This document shows positions 35,638 through 43,963 of a stretch of DNA of 64,000 nucleotides, in pieces. The translations under genes and the position numbers were made by a program. The DNA is from Rhodanobacter sp. GTDB taxonomy: Bacteria > Pseudomonadota > Gammaproteobacteria > Xanthomonadales > Rhodanobacteraceae. The stretch lies in the NCBI GenBank assembly GCA_024711345.1, contig JANJTA010000032.1, positions 124,001 through 188,000 of the forward strand, read 5' to 3'. The first letter of the stretch is position 1. Each line of letters starts with the position of its first letter. Below the pieces are notes generated by a model that worked only from the letters and a program-made list of their open reading frames with translations, did not search any database and was not told the DNA's origin.

Positions 35638-38577
35638 TCAGAACGACACCGTCACGCGAGCCCAGTAGTAGCGGCCCTGCAGATCGAAGTCGCTCGGATC
35701 GGTGTTGGCGTTGAGCGTGTTGTTGGCGTAGAGCATCGGCGGCTGCTTGTCGAACAGGTTGTTCACGCCCAGATCGATACGGGTGTTGAGCGGCTCGAAG
35801 TTGTAGCCGATCGACACGTCGTTGTAGATCGTCGAACCGTACTTGAACTCCACGCCCGGCAGGCCCTGCACCGGGTTCGTGTCCTGCGACGGGCTCTTCG
35901 AGCCGTTGCGGAACGCACCGATGTAGCGCATGCGCCAGGAAGCGCTCCAGTCGCCCAGGTTCCAGTTCACGAAGCCGTTGCCGCGCCAGCGCGGGAACAG
36001 GCACACGCCGCCGCCGCTGGGGCAGGTCGACGCCTGGCTGGAGCCGAACGGCATGAAGTGGCCGGCATCGTGGAACACCGTATTGGCATCGGTACCCGGC
36101 GCGGTCTGCTGGTCATAGCGCGACATGTAGGTCGCATCCAGACCGACCACGAACTTGCCGAACGAGAACTCCGGCAGGCTGTAGCGACCGGAGAAGTCGA
36201 CACCCGCCACGTCCGTGCGGCCCAGGTTGCCGGTCGGCTCGATGATCTGCGCGATCTGGCCGGGGTTGGCGCTGCCGGTCGGGAAGCGGGTGATCAGCGG
36301 GCAATACTGGCTGACGCCGGCGTAGCACAGGTCGAGCACGGTCTGCGCGCCGATCGAGGAGATCGTGTCGTTCAGGTACAGGTGCCACACGTCGGCACTG
36401 AGCGACAGCCCCGGCACGTAGCTCGGCGAGTAGACGAAGCCGACGTCGAACGACTTGCCCTTCTCCGGCCCGAGCGGGAACCCGGCGTACTGCGAGCCGG
36501 AGGAAATGCCCTTGATCTGCTGGCCGAGCGCCACGTCCTGGTTGACGAAGCTGCCGTCGGTCGGCACGCCCACGCAGGCCGGGTTGGCGGCGGTGAGGCC
36601 GTCGCAGGGGTCGCTGCTGAGCTTCGGTGCGTCGCTGATCGGCGCGCCGAACACGTTGCCGATGGTCGGCGCACGGAACACCTCGGACACCGTGCCGCGC
36701 AGCAGCAGGTCGGTGATCGGGCGGTATTCCACCGCGAACTTGGTGTTGTTGGTGCTGCCGAAGGTGCTGTACTTCGAGTAGCGGTCACCGATGGTGATGT
36801 TCAACGCCTGCGCGAACGGCATGTCGGACAGGATCGGCACGAACACCTCGGCGTAGGCCTCCTTCACGTTGTAGCCGCCGCGCAGCGGCGACGAGCACTG
36901 GCTGCCCAGGGTGCAGTTGCCGGTGGCCGGGTCGATCAGCAGCAGCGGATCGATTTCCGAACGGGTGTATTCCTTGCGGTAGGAAGCGCCCGCGGCCAGC
37001 TGCACCGTGCCGGCCGGCAGGTCGAACAGGCCACCGTTGACGTCGGCCGAATAGACGCGCTGGATCGCGAAGTTGTTGCTGATCGCCGGTACCGCCGCCG
37101 CCTGCAGCGCCGCCACCGAGTTGGGGTCGAACAGGTTGAACGGGTTGAACGGCATGCAGCCGGCTGCGCCGGAATCACACACCACCTTGCCCGTGGCCGG
37201 ATCCAGATGCGACGGACCCAGGTCCGCGTTGATCTTGTCCTGGTTGGGCAGGCCGCGGGTGATGGTCTGCTGCGAGAAGTGGCCATAGCTCATGCCCACG
37301 TCCCAGTTCCAGTCGTGGTTCAGCAGGTTGAAGTCACCCTTGAACCCGGTGTGGATCTGGTCGCTGGTGGTGCCGAAGTTGGCCGAGCGGTTGCCGGCGG
37401 AGACCAGGCGCGCGCGGTAGTCCAGACCGTTCCCCGAATACTCCTGGCCGAACGGGTTGTAGTAGCTGTCGGCCGAGATCACTGCGCCGTAGATCGAACC
37501 CAGCAGGGCCGGGGCCAGCTGGAAGCCGGAGCTGGTCTTGTTGTGGTACGCGTCCATGTAGGCCTGGACGTGGTCACCGAGGTTGTAGGTGCCCTTCAGC
37601 CAGAGGCTGGTGCGTTCCTGCGGGGTCTGGATCAGGTTGACCGTCGCGTAGTTGTACTTGTCGGCGTTGGTGAAGCAGTGGTAATCGGTGGCGATGTTCT
37701 GGCCGCTGGCGCCCGGATTCAGTGCCACGTTCTTGCAGTCGTACTGTCCCGGGCCGGTACCCTGATACTGGCTCGGCAACTGGATGCGGCCGTAGGCCGG
37801 GAAGCTGGAACCGCCAACGTAGGTGTAGATCGGGGTCTGGCTGCTGCCGTAGATCGAGATCGCGTTCTTGGAGAAGTCGCGGTTCTTGGCCAGCACGGCT
37901 TCGGTCTTGTTGTAGTCGACGCCGCCCATGATGCTGCCCTTGTCGGACGTCTGGCCGAACGTGAAGGTGTAACCCTTCGAGCGGCCGTCAGCATGGGAGG
38001 ACTGGCCGTAGTTCACCGTGAACTGGGCGCCCTGGTAGTCCTTCTTCAGGATGAAGTTGACCACGCCGCCGATCGCGTCGGAGCCGTACACCGAGGAGGC
38101 GCCGTCGGTCAGCACTTCGATGCGCTCGATCATGTCGGCCGGGATCGAGTTCGGATCGCCGTTGATGATGCGCTTGCCGTCGATCAGGATCAGGGTGCGC
38201 TGGGCGCCGAGGCCACGCAGGCCGATCGAGGAGCCGCCGGTGCCGCCGCTGTTGTTGACCTGCGGGTTGATGTTGCCGCCGGTCACCGCCGGCAGCTGCT
38301 GCACGATGTCGCCCAGCGTGAGCTTGCCGGTGGCCTTGATCTGCGCGGCGTCGATGGTCACGACCGGGTTGGACGTTTCCAGGTCCACGCGGCGGATGTG
38401 CGAGCCGGTGACCACGACGGTCTGCAGTGTCTGCGCCTTTTCCTGGCTGGGCTTGCTGGTGTCCTGGCTGCCCGTGTCCTGAGCGAACACCGTGCCCGAG
38501 GCACCCACCGCGATGACCGCACCCAGCGAGAGCGCGAGGCGGACTGCTGAAGAAAGTTTTGAGACCCCAAGTTTCAT
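35638..38577 (-). CDS. TonB-dependent outer-membrane receptor
   Basis: 979 residues from the ATG at 38577, with GGAGGG ten bases upstream. Signal peptide ~1-33 (...GASGTVFAQ). A TonB-box-like TLQTVVVTGSHIRR (~49-62) leads to the plug domain (QLPAVTGGNINPQ, RTLILIDGKRI, IERIEVLTDGASSVYGSDAIGGVVNFILKK). The remaining ~750 residues form the 22-strand barrel, ending in ARVTVSF with the terminal Phe needed for BAM assembly. It belongs to the large Xanthomonadales/Caulobacter receptor class that imports sugars, peptides or siderophores; the ligand is not readable. It leads the minus-strand unit with the third sulfotransferase. Confidence 0.93.
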   Translation of the reverse strand: MKLGVSKLSSAVRLALSLGAVIAVGASGTVFAQDTGSQDTSKPSQEKAQTLQTVVVTGSHIRRVDLETSNPVVTIDAAQIKATGKLTLGDIVQQLPAVTGGNINPQVNNSGGTGGSSIGLRGLGAQRTLILIDGKRIINGDPNSIPADMIERIEVLTDGASSVYGSDAIGGVVNFILKKDYQGAQFTVNYGQSSHADGRSKGYTFTFGQTSDKGSIMGGVDYNKTEAVLAKNRDFSKNAISIYGSSQTPIYTYVGGSSFPAYGRIQLPSQYQGTGPGQYDCKNVALNPGASGQNIATDYHCFTNADKYNYATVNLIQTPQERTSLWLKGTYNLGDHVQAYMDAYHNKTSSGFQLAPALLGSIYGAVISADSYYNPFGQEYSGNGLDYRARLVSAGNRSANFGTTSDQIHTGFKGDFNLLNHDWNWDVGMSYGHFSQQTITRGLPNQDKINADLGPSHLDPATGKVVCDSGAAGCMPFNPFNLFDPNSVAALQAAAVPAISNNFAIQRVYSADVNGGLFDLPAGTVQLAAGASYRKEYTRSEIDPLLLIDPATGNCTLGSQCSSPLRGGYNVKEAYAEVFVPILSDMPFAQALNITIGDRYSKYSTFGSTNNTKFAVEYRPITDLLLRGTVSEVFRAPTIGNVFGAPISDAPKLSSDPCDGLTAANPACVGVPTDGSFVNQDVALGQQIKGISSGSQYAGFPLGPEKGKSFDVGFVYSPSYVPGLSLSADVWHLYLNDTISSIGAQTVLDLCYAGVSQYCPLITRFPTGSANPGQIAQIIEPTGNLGRTDVAGVDFSGRYSLPEFSFGKFVVGLDATYMSRYDQQTAPGTDANTVFHDAGHFMPFGSSQASTCPSGGGVCLFPRWRGNGFVNWNLGDWSASWRMRYIGAFRNGSKSPSQDTNPVQGLPGVEFKYGSTIYNDVSIGYNFEPLNTRIDLGVNNLFDKQPPMLYANNTLNANTDPSDFDLQGRYYWARVTVSF

Positions 38578-38957
38578 GAAAACACCCTCCGATTAATTAT
38601 TGTCGTGAGCCAGAACCCGCATGAATCCTGCCTCGAAACACCAGTCGCCCTGGTTGCCGAACCCGAGACCCCCAGCTTCCAGGGGAGCCAGAACGGGCCG
38701 ATACTAACAGGCAAATAACACTATGTGCGAACCCGTACCAAAAGGCAGACCCTGCCCAGGCGGCCTGATGGTCGTCCATGCGTCTCGCGGTTTGGGCGAT
38801 CATTCGCCACGCAGCCCGCCTTCCGGCGGCTACTGTATTACGTCGTGTTTACATGCTGTCAACTATTTTAAAACACGAAATTTCTTGCGTTTAGCGTCCG
38901 TTCGCCGCCGACCGCGGCGATCGCGGGATCACGCGAGCCGGGCTGCGTCCGGCAGGT
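38578..38957 (-). promoter_or_regulatory. promoter region and ~250-nt leader of the TonB receptor gene
   Basis: 380 bp with no supported gene. On the minus strand there is a near-consensus sigma-70 promoter: TTGACA at 38862-38857, 16-bp spacer, TAATAC at 38840-38835. Transcription should begin near 38828, giving a ~250-nt untranslated leader before the ATG at 38577. The inverted repeat CGTGTTT (38844-38850) / AAACACG (38871-38877) brackets the -35 box, a possible operator. The promoter part is much richer in A+T than its surroundings. Confidence 0.75.
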
Positions 38958-39755
38958 TTAGTCCGTCTCCGACTCCGTCTCGGCCTCGAAGCGCAGGTGC
39001 TTCACGCTGCGTCCGTTGCGGCGCACCAATTTGAGGGCCTCGATGCCGATGCGGATGTGCGCCTCGACGAACTCCGAGGTGATTCGCCGGTCGCTGAGCT
39101 CGGTCTTCACGCCTTCCGGGATCATCGGCTGATCGGACACCAGCAGCAGCGCGCCGCAGGGGATGCGGTTGGCAAAGCCGGCCGCAAAAATGGTCGCGGT
39201 CTCCATGTCCACCGCCATGCAGCGGGTGCGCCGCAGGTAGTCCTTGAACGCCTCATCGTGTTCCCACACGCGCCGGTTGGTGGTGTACACCGTGCCGGTC
39301 CAGTAGTCGTGGCCGAGGTCGCGGATCATGGTGGAGACCGCGCGCTGCAGCTGGAACGCCGGCAACGCCGGCACCTCCGGCGGCAGGTAGTCGTTGCTGG
39401 TGCCCTCGCCGCGGATCGCGGCAATCGGCAGCACCAGGTCGCCGAGCTGGTTCTTCTTCTTGACCCCGCCGCACTTGCCCAGGAACAGAGCCGCCTTCGG
39501 TCCGATCGCGCCGAGCAGATCCATCATGGTGGCGGCATTGGGGCTGCCCATGCCGAAGTTGATCAGGGTGATGCCGTCGGCGGTGGCACTCGGCATCGGC
39601 CGGTCGCGTCCCTGCACCTCCACGCCGTGCCATTGCGCAAACAGCTCCACGTAGTGGCCGAAGTTGGTCAGCAGGATGTGCTCGCCGAACTGTTCGAGCG
39701 GCACGCCGGTGTAGCGCGGCAGCCAATTGGAAACGATTTCCTGTTTGCTTTTCAT
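38958..39755 (-). CDS. amn: AMP nucleosidase, short form
   Basis: 265 residues from the ATG at 39755. It would split AMP to adenine and ribose-5-phosphate. Nucleoside-phosphorylase-fold motifs are clear: LTNFGHYVELFAQWHGV, INFGMGSPNAATMMDLL, FLGKCGGVKKKNQLGDLVLPIAAIRGEGTS (split blocks), and the purine-site MAVDMETATIFAAGFAN. It lacks the N-terminal domain of the 484-residue E. coli enzyme, as is usual in Xanthomonadales. Divergent from the DegV gene (232-bp gap). Confidence 0.9.
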   Translation of the reverse strand: MKSKQEIVSNWLPRYTGVPLEQFGEHILLTNFGHYVELFAQWHGVEVQGRDRPMPSATADGITLINFGMGSPNAATMMDLLGAIGPKAALFLGKCGGVKKKNQLGDLVLPIAAIRGEGTSNDYLPPEVPALPAFQLQRAVSTMIRDLGHDYWTGTVYTTNRRVWEHDEAFKDYLRRTRCMAVDMETATIFAAGFANRIPCGALLLVSDQPMIPEGVKTELSDRRITSEFVEAHIRIGIEALKLVRRNGRSVKHLRFEAETESETD

Positions 39756-39987
39756 GGGTGAGGCGATGCCCGATGGGGTTGCCGGCGACGCCACGCCGGC
39801 GGGATGCCAGATCAGTCGCCCCATCTTAAGGCCTGCTCGCCCGCGCCCGGCGACGCCCGCTGCGCCGGCGTGCCATCGCGCGCGGGGGCCGGCACCGGCG
39901 GCCACCGCGCACGACCATCGGGCAAATGCCGCTGCCGCAGCCACCATGCTATGTTTTCCCTGCCATTGATGATCGGGGGGTCACGCG

Positions 39988-40932
39988 ATGAGGATGGGCC
40001 TGGCAATCGATGCATCTTGCGACCTGCCGCAGGAGTTCCTGCAGAAGCACCGTATCGCGATCATGCCGATCACCGTGCGGCTGGACAGCGAGGTCTTCAT
40101 GGACGCGCGCGACCCGGCCGAGATCCAGCGCTTCATCGACCGCCGCCTGGGCAACCGCAGCCATTCGGCGGAGACCGAACCCTGCCCGGTGGAAGAGGTG
40201 CAGAAGCTGTTCCTGGAGAAGCTGGTGCTGGAGCAGGACTGCGTGTTCTGCCTGACCATTACCGCCACCCGCAGCCCGATCAACGAGAACGTCAACAAGG
40301 CCAGCTTCGCGATCCTGAAGAACTACCGCCAGGTGCGCGAGAAAGCCGGCGTACCCGGCCCGTTCATGATGCGCGTGGTGGACACCGGCAACGTCTTCAC
40401 CGGCGCGGCGCCGGCGGTCTACGAGGCGGCCCGGCTGATCGCGGCCGACGAGCCGCCGTCGACGATCCGCGAACGCCTGGTGCACATCGCCAACCACAGC
40501 TACGGCTACATGCTGCCGCGCGACCTGATCCACCTGCGCAACCGCATCAAGAAGCGCGGCGACCGCAGCGTCAGCCTGCTCAGCGCGATGGTGGGCACCG
40601 CACTGGACATCAAGCCCATCCTGCGCTGCTTCCGCGGCGACACCAGCCCGGTCGGCAAGGTGCGTGGCTTCGAGCAGGGCGCGGAGGCGCTGTTCGGCTA
40701 CGTGGCGCGGCGGGTGCGCGCCGGCTTGCTGGTGCCGGTGGTCTGCGTCAGCTACGGCGGCGACCTGGAGGTACTGCCCCACTTGCCGGGCTACATCGAG
40801 CTGCGCCAGGCCTGTGAGGAGTGCGGCGTCGAACTGATGGAGGCGCCGATGAGCATCACCGGCATGGTCAACGTGGGCGAAGGCGCGGTGACCGTCGGCT
40901 TTGCCGCCGAGGAGCACGAGGCGGAGTTCTGA
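39988..40932 (+). CDS. DegV family fatty-acid-binding protein
   Basis: 314 residues; GGGGGG precedes the ATG. DegV proteins bind a fatty acid and, in Firmicutes, present it to a fatty-acid kinase. Visible blocks: MGLAIDASCDLPQEFLQKHRI, MPITVRLDSEVF, ITATRSPINENV, VVDTGNVFTGAAPAVYEA and KPILRCFRGDTSPVGKVRG. A partner kinase gene is not present in the window. Cytoplasmic. Confidence 0.9.
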   Translation: MRMGLAIDASCDLPQEFLQKHRIAIMPITVRLDSEVFMDARDPAEIQRFIDRRLGNRSHSAETEPCPVEEVQKLFLEKLVLEQDCVFCLTITATRSPINENVNKASFAILKNYRQVREKAGVPGPFMMRVVDTGNVFTGAAPAVYEAARLIAADEPPSTIRERLVHIANHSYGYMLPRDLIHLRNRIKKRGDRSVSLLSAMVGTALDIKPILRCFRGDTSPVGKVRGFEQGAEALFGYVARRVRAGLLVPVVCVSYGGDLEVLPHLPGYIELRQACEECGVELMEAPMSITGMVNVGEGAVTVGFAAEEHEAEF

Positions 40933-40941
40933 GCCAACCGC

Positions 40942-41724
40942 TCAGAAGCCGTAGTTGAGGAAGCCGCCGTCCACCGCCAGCACCTGGCCGGTGACGTAGC
41001 TGGCCGCCGGCAGGCACAGGAAGGCGATCGCCGCGGCCACCTCCTCCGGCTCGCCGATGCGCTTCAGCGGCGTACGTTCGAGCACCTCGTCCAGGTAGTC
41101 GGCGTCGGCCAGCGCCGGATCGGTGCGCTGGGTGCGGATGTACCACGGCGCAACCGCGTTGACGCGGATGCCGTCCACCGCCCACTCGGCGGCGAGGTTG
41201 CGGGTGAGCTGATGCAATGCGGCCTTGCTCATGCCATACGGCGCGCCGGTGCGCACATGGGTAATGCCGGACACCGAGCCCACGTTGACGATCGCCGCGT
41301 TGGCGTGCTGCACCAGCTGCGGGTGCGCCAGCCGGCACATCTCGAAGGCGGAGAACAGGTTCTGCTCGAAGATCGCGCGGTACTCGTCGGCGCGGTAGTC
41401 CAGCGTGGCGGCACTCTGGTTGCCGCCGGCGTTGTTGACCAGCAGCGACACCGGCGCGCCGAGGTCGGCGATCCAGTCGAACACCGCCAGGCGATCCTCG
41501 GCATCGGCCAGGTCGGCGCCGAACGCCAGCACCTCGATGCCGGCGAACTCGTCGGCCAGCTCCACCCGCACCTGCTCGAGATAGTCCTCGTCGCGCGCCA
41601 CCAGCAACAGGTCGGCGCCCAGCCCGGCCAGCTCGCGCGCGGTGGCGTAGCCGATGCCCTTGCTGGCGCCAGTGATCAGGGCGGTGTGGCCGTGCAGTTG
41701 CCAGGCGTCGAGGCGGCTGTTCAT
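40942..41724 (-). CDS. SDR-family oxidoreductase (tropinone-reductase-like)
   Basis: 260 residues, classical short-chain dehydrogenase: cofactor loop TGASKGIG (~19-26), NNAGG (~93-97), catalytic Ser in NVGSVSG, YxxxK as YGMSK, and VAPWYIRTQ. It contains Arg residues after the first strand (VARDEDYLEQV), consistent with NADP(H). Substrate unknown. Convergent with the DegV gene (9-bp gap). Confidence 0.92.
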   Translation of the reverse strand: MNSRLDAWQLHGHTALITGASKGIGYATARELAGLGADLLLVARDEDYLEQVRVELADEFAGIEVLAFGADLADAEDRLAVFDWIADLGAPVSLLVNNAGGNQSAATLDYRADEYRAIFEQNLFSAFEMCRLAHPQLVQHANAAIVNVGSVSGITHVRTGAPYGMSKAALHQLTRNLAAEWAVDGIRVNAVAPWYIRTQRTDPALADADYLDEVLERTPLKRIGEPEEVAAAIAFLCLPAASYVTGQVLAVDGGFLNYGF

Positions 41725-41814
41725 GGGCGCAGCTTAAAGCGCGGGGACGGCGCCTTGCCAGCCGGCGGGCCGCGGCGGGACACTCGGCGGCGACGATGCC
41801 TCACGAGAACCGCC

Positions 41815-42021
41815 ATGAAGCCACTGCCGCCCCTGCTTTGCGTCCTCGCCCTCGCCGCCTGCTCCGGCAAGCCACCGGAGCCGCAGGCCAAGCCCGCGCA
41901 ACAGGTCGCCACGCCGTTCGACCAGATGAAGCAGGCCGAGCAGCGCGCCAAGGACGTGCAGAAGACGGTCGACCAGCAGGCCGAGGAACAGCGCAAGCAG
42001 ATCGAGGCGCAAAGCCAGTAG
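41815..42021 (+). CDS. small coiled-coil lipoprotein
   Basis: 68 residues starting at the ATG at 41815. MKPLPPLLCVLALAAC is a lipoprotein signal with lipobox LAAC. The mature part is a Pro/Gln linker and a charged Gln/Lys/Glu-rich amphipathic helix (FDQMKQAEQRAKDVQKTVDQ...) to the end. Function unknown; similar short lipoproteins are found beside sppA in relatives (from memory, not checked). A start within a longer open frame, chosen on the signal peptide. Confidence 0.68.
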   Translation: MKPLPPLLCVLALAACSGKPPEPQAKPAQQVATPFDQMKQAEQRAKDVQKTVDQQAEEQRKQIEAQSQ

Positions 42022-42043
42022 GCGGATCAGCCCGCCTCGCCGA

Positions 42044-43924
42044 TCAGCGCGGACGGCACAAGCAGTCCGCGTAGATGTTCGGCGCGCCCGCCTTCGCCTG
42101 GCGCAGCAGTTCGAGTTCCGGCGCCAGCGCCGGCAGCTGGGTGAACCAGTCCGGCAGGCGCACGCCCCACGACTGCAGCACGTGCAGGGCGGCATTCTGG
42201 TTGAGCCCGAGCAGGAAGCGCTCGAAGCCACCCAGCGGCGCCTCCACGTAGCGCACCGGATAGCCCTTGCCCAGCCTGGCCAGGCCGGCCGCATCGGCAA
42301 CGGCGTCCCGCAGCCCACCGAGCTGGTCGACCAGGCCGCGCTCGAGCGCCTGCCGGCCGGTCCATACCCGCCCCTGCGCGATCGCGTCGACCGCTTCGTA
42401 GCTCTTGCCGCGCGCCTTGGCCACGTTGCCGACGAAGTCGCGGTAACCCTTGTCGATGATCGCCTGGATCACCGCGCCGACCTTCGGGTCGAGCGGGCGG
42501 CTGATGTCGAACGCGCCGGCCATCGGTCCGGTGGCCACGCCGTCGCTCCTGACGCCGAGCTTGGCCAGCGTGTTCGGCACCGTGTAGTACATGCCGAAGA
42601 TGCCGATCGAGCCGGTGATGGTGTTCGGCTCGGCGTAGATGCGGTTCGCGTTCATCGCGATCCAGTAGCCGCCGCTGGCCGCCACGTCGCCCATCGACAC
42701 CACCACCGGGATGCCCGCGCTGCGGGTCAGCTCGATCTCGCGGCGGATCTGCTCGGCCGCGTACACCTCGCCGCCGGGCGAGTTGACCCGCAGCACCAGC
42801 GCGCGGGTCTTGCGGTCCTCGCGCGCCTCGCGGATCAGCGCCGCGGTGGATTCGCCGCCGACCGAACCGGCCGCGCGCTTGCCGCCGGCGATCTCGCCCT
42901 CGGCCACCACGATCGCCACGCCCGGCGCGAACGCGTCGCCGTCGTGCGGCAGGCCTGCGGCGTAGCGGCCGAAATCGACCTGGCGGAAGCTGTGGCCCTT
43001 GCGGTCGGCCGGCACGCCTTCCTTGCGCATCATCGCGATCAGCTCGGCACGGGTGGCCAGGCCGTCGACCAGGTGCTGGTCCAGCGCCAGCTGGGCCAGG
43101 TTGCCCTGGATGCCGGCGATGTGCTGCGGCAGGTTGTCGATGTCGTCGCGCAGCGCGGCCGGGTCGAGCTTGCGCATGGCCGCCACTTCGTCCAGCCAGC
43201 CGTCCCACAGGCCGCCCATCCAGTAGCTGTCGGCCTGCTTCGCCTCGGCCGAGGCGTGGTCGAGGATGTACGGCTCGGCCGCGCTCTTGAACTCGCCCAC
43301 GCGGAACAGGTGCACGTCGACGCCGAGCTTGTCCAGCAAGTCCTTGTAGAACAGCCGGTAGTTGGCCAGGCCGGTGATCATCACGCCGCCCTGCGGGTCG
43401 ACCAGCAGGCGGTCGGCGTGTGCGGCCAGGTAGTACTGGCCCTGGTCCAGGTTCACCGCCCAGGCCACCACCGGCTTGCCGGCGGCGCGGAAGCGATCCA
43501 GCGCCGCGCCGACCTCGCGCAGCGCGGCAAAGCCGCCGCCCTGCAGTTCGTCCGGCAGCAGCAGGATGCGGCTGATGCGCCGGTCCTTCGCCGCCGCGTC
43601 GATCGCGCCGACCAGGTCGCGCAGCTGCACCTGCTTGGGCTGTTCGCCGGACAGGCCGGCCAGCGCGCGCTGCAGCGGGTCGATGCTGTACTGCTCGACC
43701 AGCTGGCCCTGCGGCCGAAGCACCAGCACGCTGGCGTCCTGCACCATGCGCGCGCCCCGGCTGCCCAGCACGCCCGCGGCCAGCAGCAACAGCAGCACGC
43801 CCAGTACGCCGAAGAACACCAGGTTGAGGATCACCAGCCGCAGCAGGTTGATGCCGCGCCCGAGCGTGCGCAGGAAGGCCCAGAAGCCGTGGCGGCGGGG
43901 CGGTGGCGGCGGGGGGAGCGTCAT
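42044..43924 (-). CDS. sppA: signal peptide peptidase SppA, 67-kDa type
   Basis: 626 residues. One transmembrane helix (~26-54) anchors two tandem SppA domains in the periplasm, where it degrades cleaved signal peptides. The Lys general base is ~213 (RVGEFKSAAEPY) and the nucleophile Ser ~416 (MGDVAASGGYW), matching E. coli K209/S409. The length agrees with the long Gram-negative form (E. coli 618). Confidence 0.95.
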   Translation of the reverse strand: MTLPPPPPPRRHGFWAFLRTLGRGINLLRLVILNLVFFGVLGVLLLLLAAGVLGSRGARMVQDASVLVLRPQGQLVEQYSIDPLQRALAGLSGEQPKQVQLRDLVGAIDAAAKDRRISRILLLPDELQGGGFAALREVGAALDRFRAAGKPVVAWAVNLDQGQYYLAAHADRLLVDPQGGVMITGLANYRLFYKDLLDKLGVDVHLFRVGEFKSAAEPYILDHASAEAKQADSYWMGGLWDGWLDEVAAMRKLDPAALRDDIDNLPQHIAGIQGNLAQLALDQHLVDGLATRAELIAMMRKEGVPADRKGHSFRQVDFGRYAAGLPHDGDAFAPGVAIVVAEGEIAGGKRAAGSVGGESTAALIREAREDRKTRALVLRVNSPGGEVYAAEQIRREIELTRSAGIPVVVSMGDVAASGGYWIAMNANRIYAEPNTITGSIGIFGMYYTVPNTLAKLGVRSDGVATGPMAGAFDISRPLDPKVGAVIQAIIDKGYRDFVGNVAKARGKSYEAVDAIAQGRVWTGRQALERGLVDQLGGLRDAVADAAGLARLGKGYPVRYVEAPLGGFERFLLGLNQNAALHVLQSWGVRLPDWFTQLPALAPELELLRQAKAGAPNIYADCLCRPR

Positions 43925-43963
43925 GTAGGCGGTATCCGGAATCGTCGGGGCAAGCGTAGCCGC

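Noticed and set aside
33769-38550. Plus-strand open frame of 1593 codons across the sulfotransferase and receptor genes
   Set aside because: It lies antisense to two clear genes; its translation is His/Arg/Gln/Val-rich low-complexity sequence with no domain. Long antisense frames are common in GC-rich DNA.
38597-38803. 68-codon frame in the leader of the TonB receptor
   Set aside because: Codon choice is unlike the surrounding genes, no good ribosome site, no family; kept only as a point to check in the leader finding.
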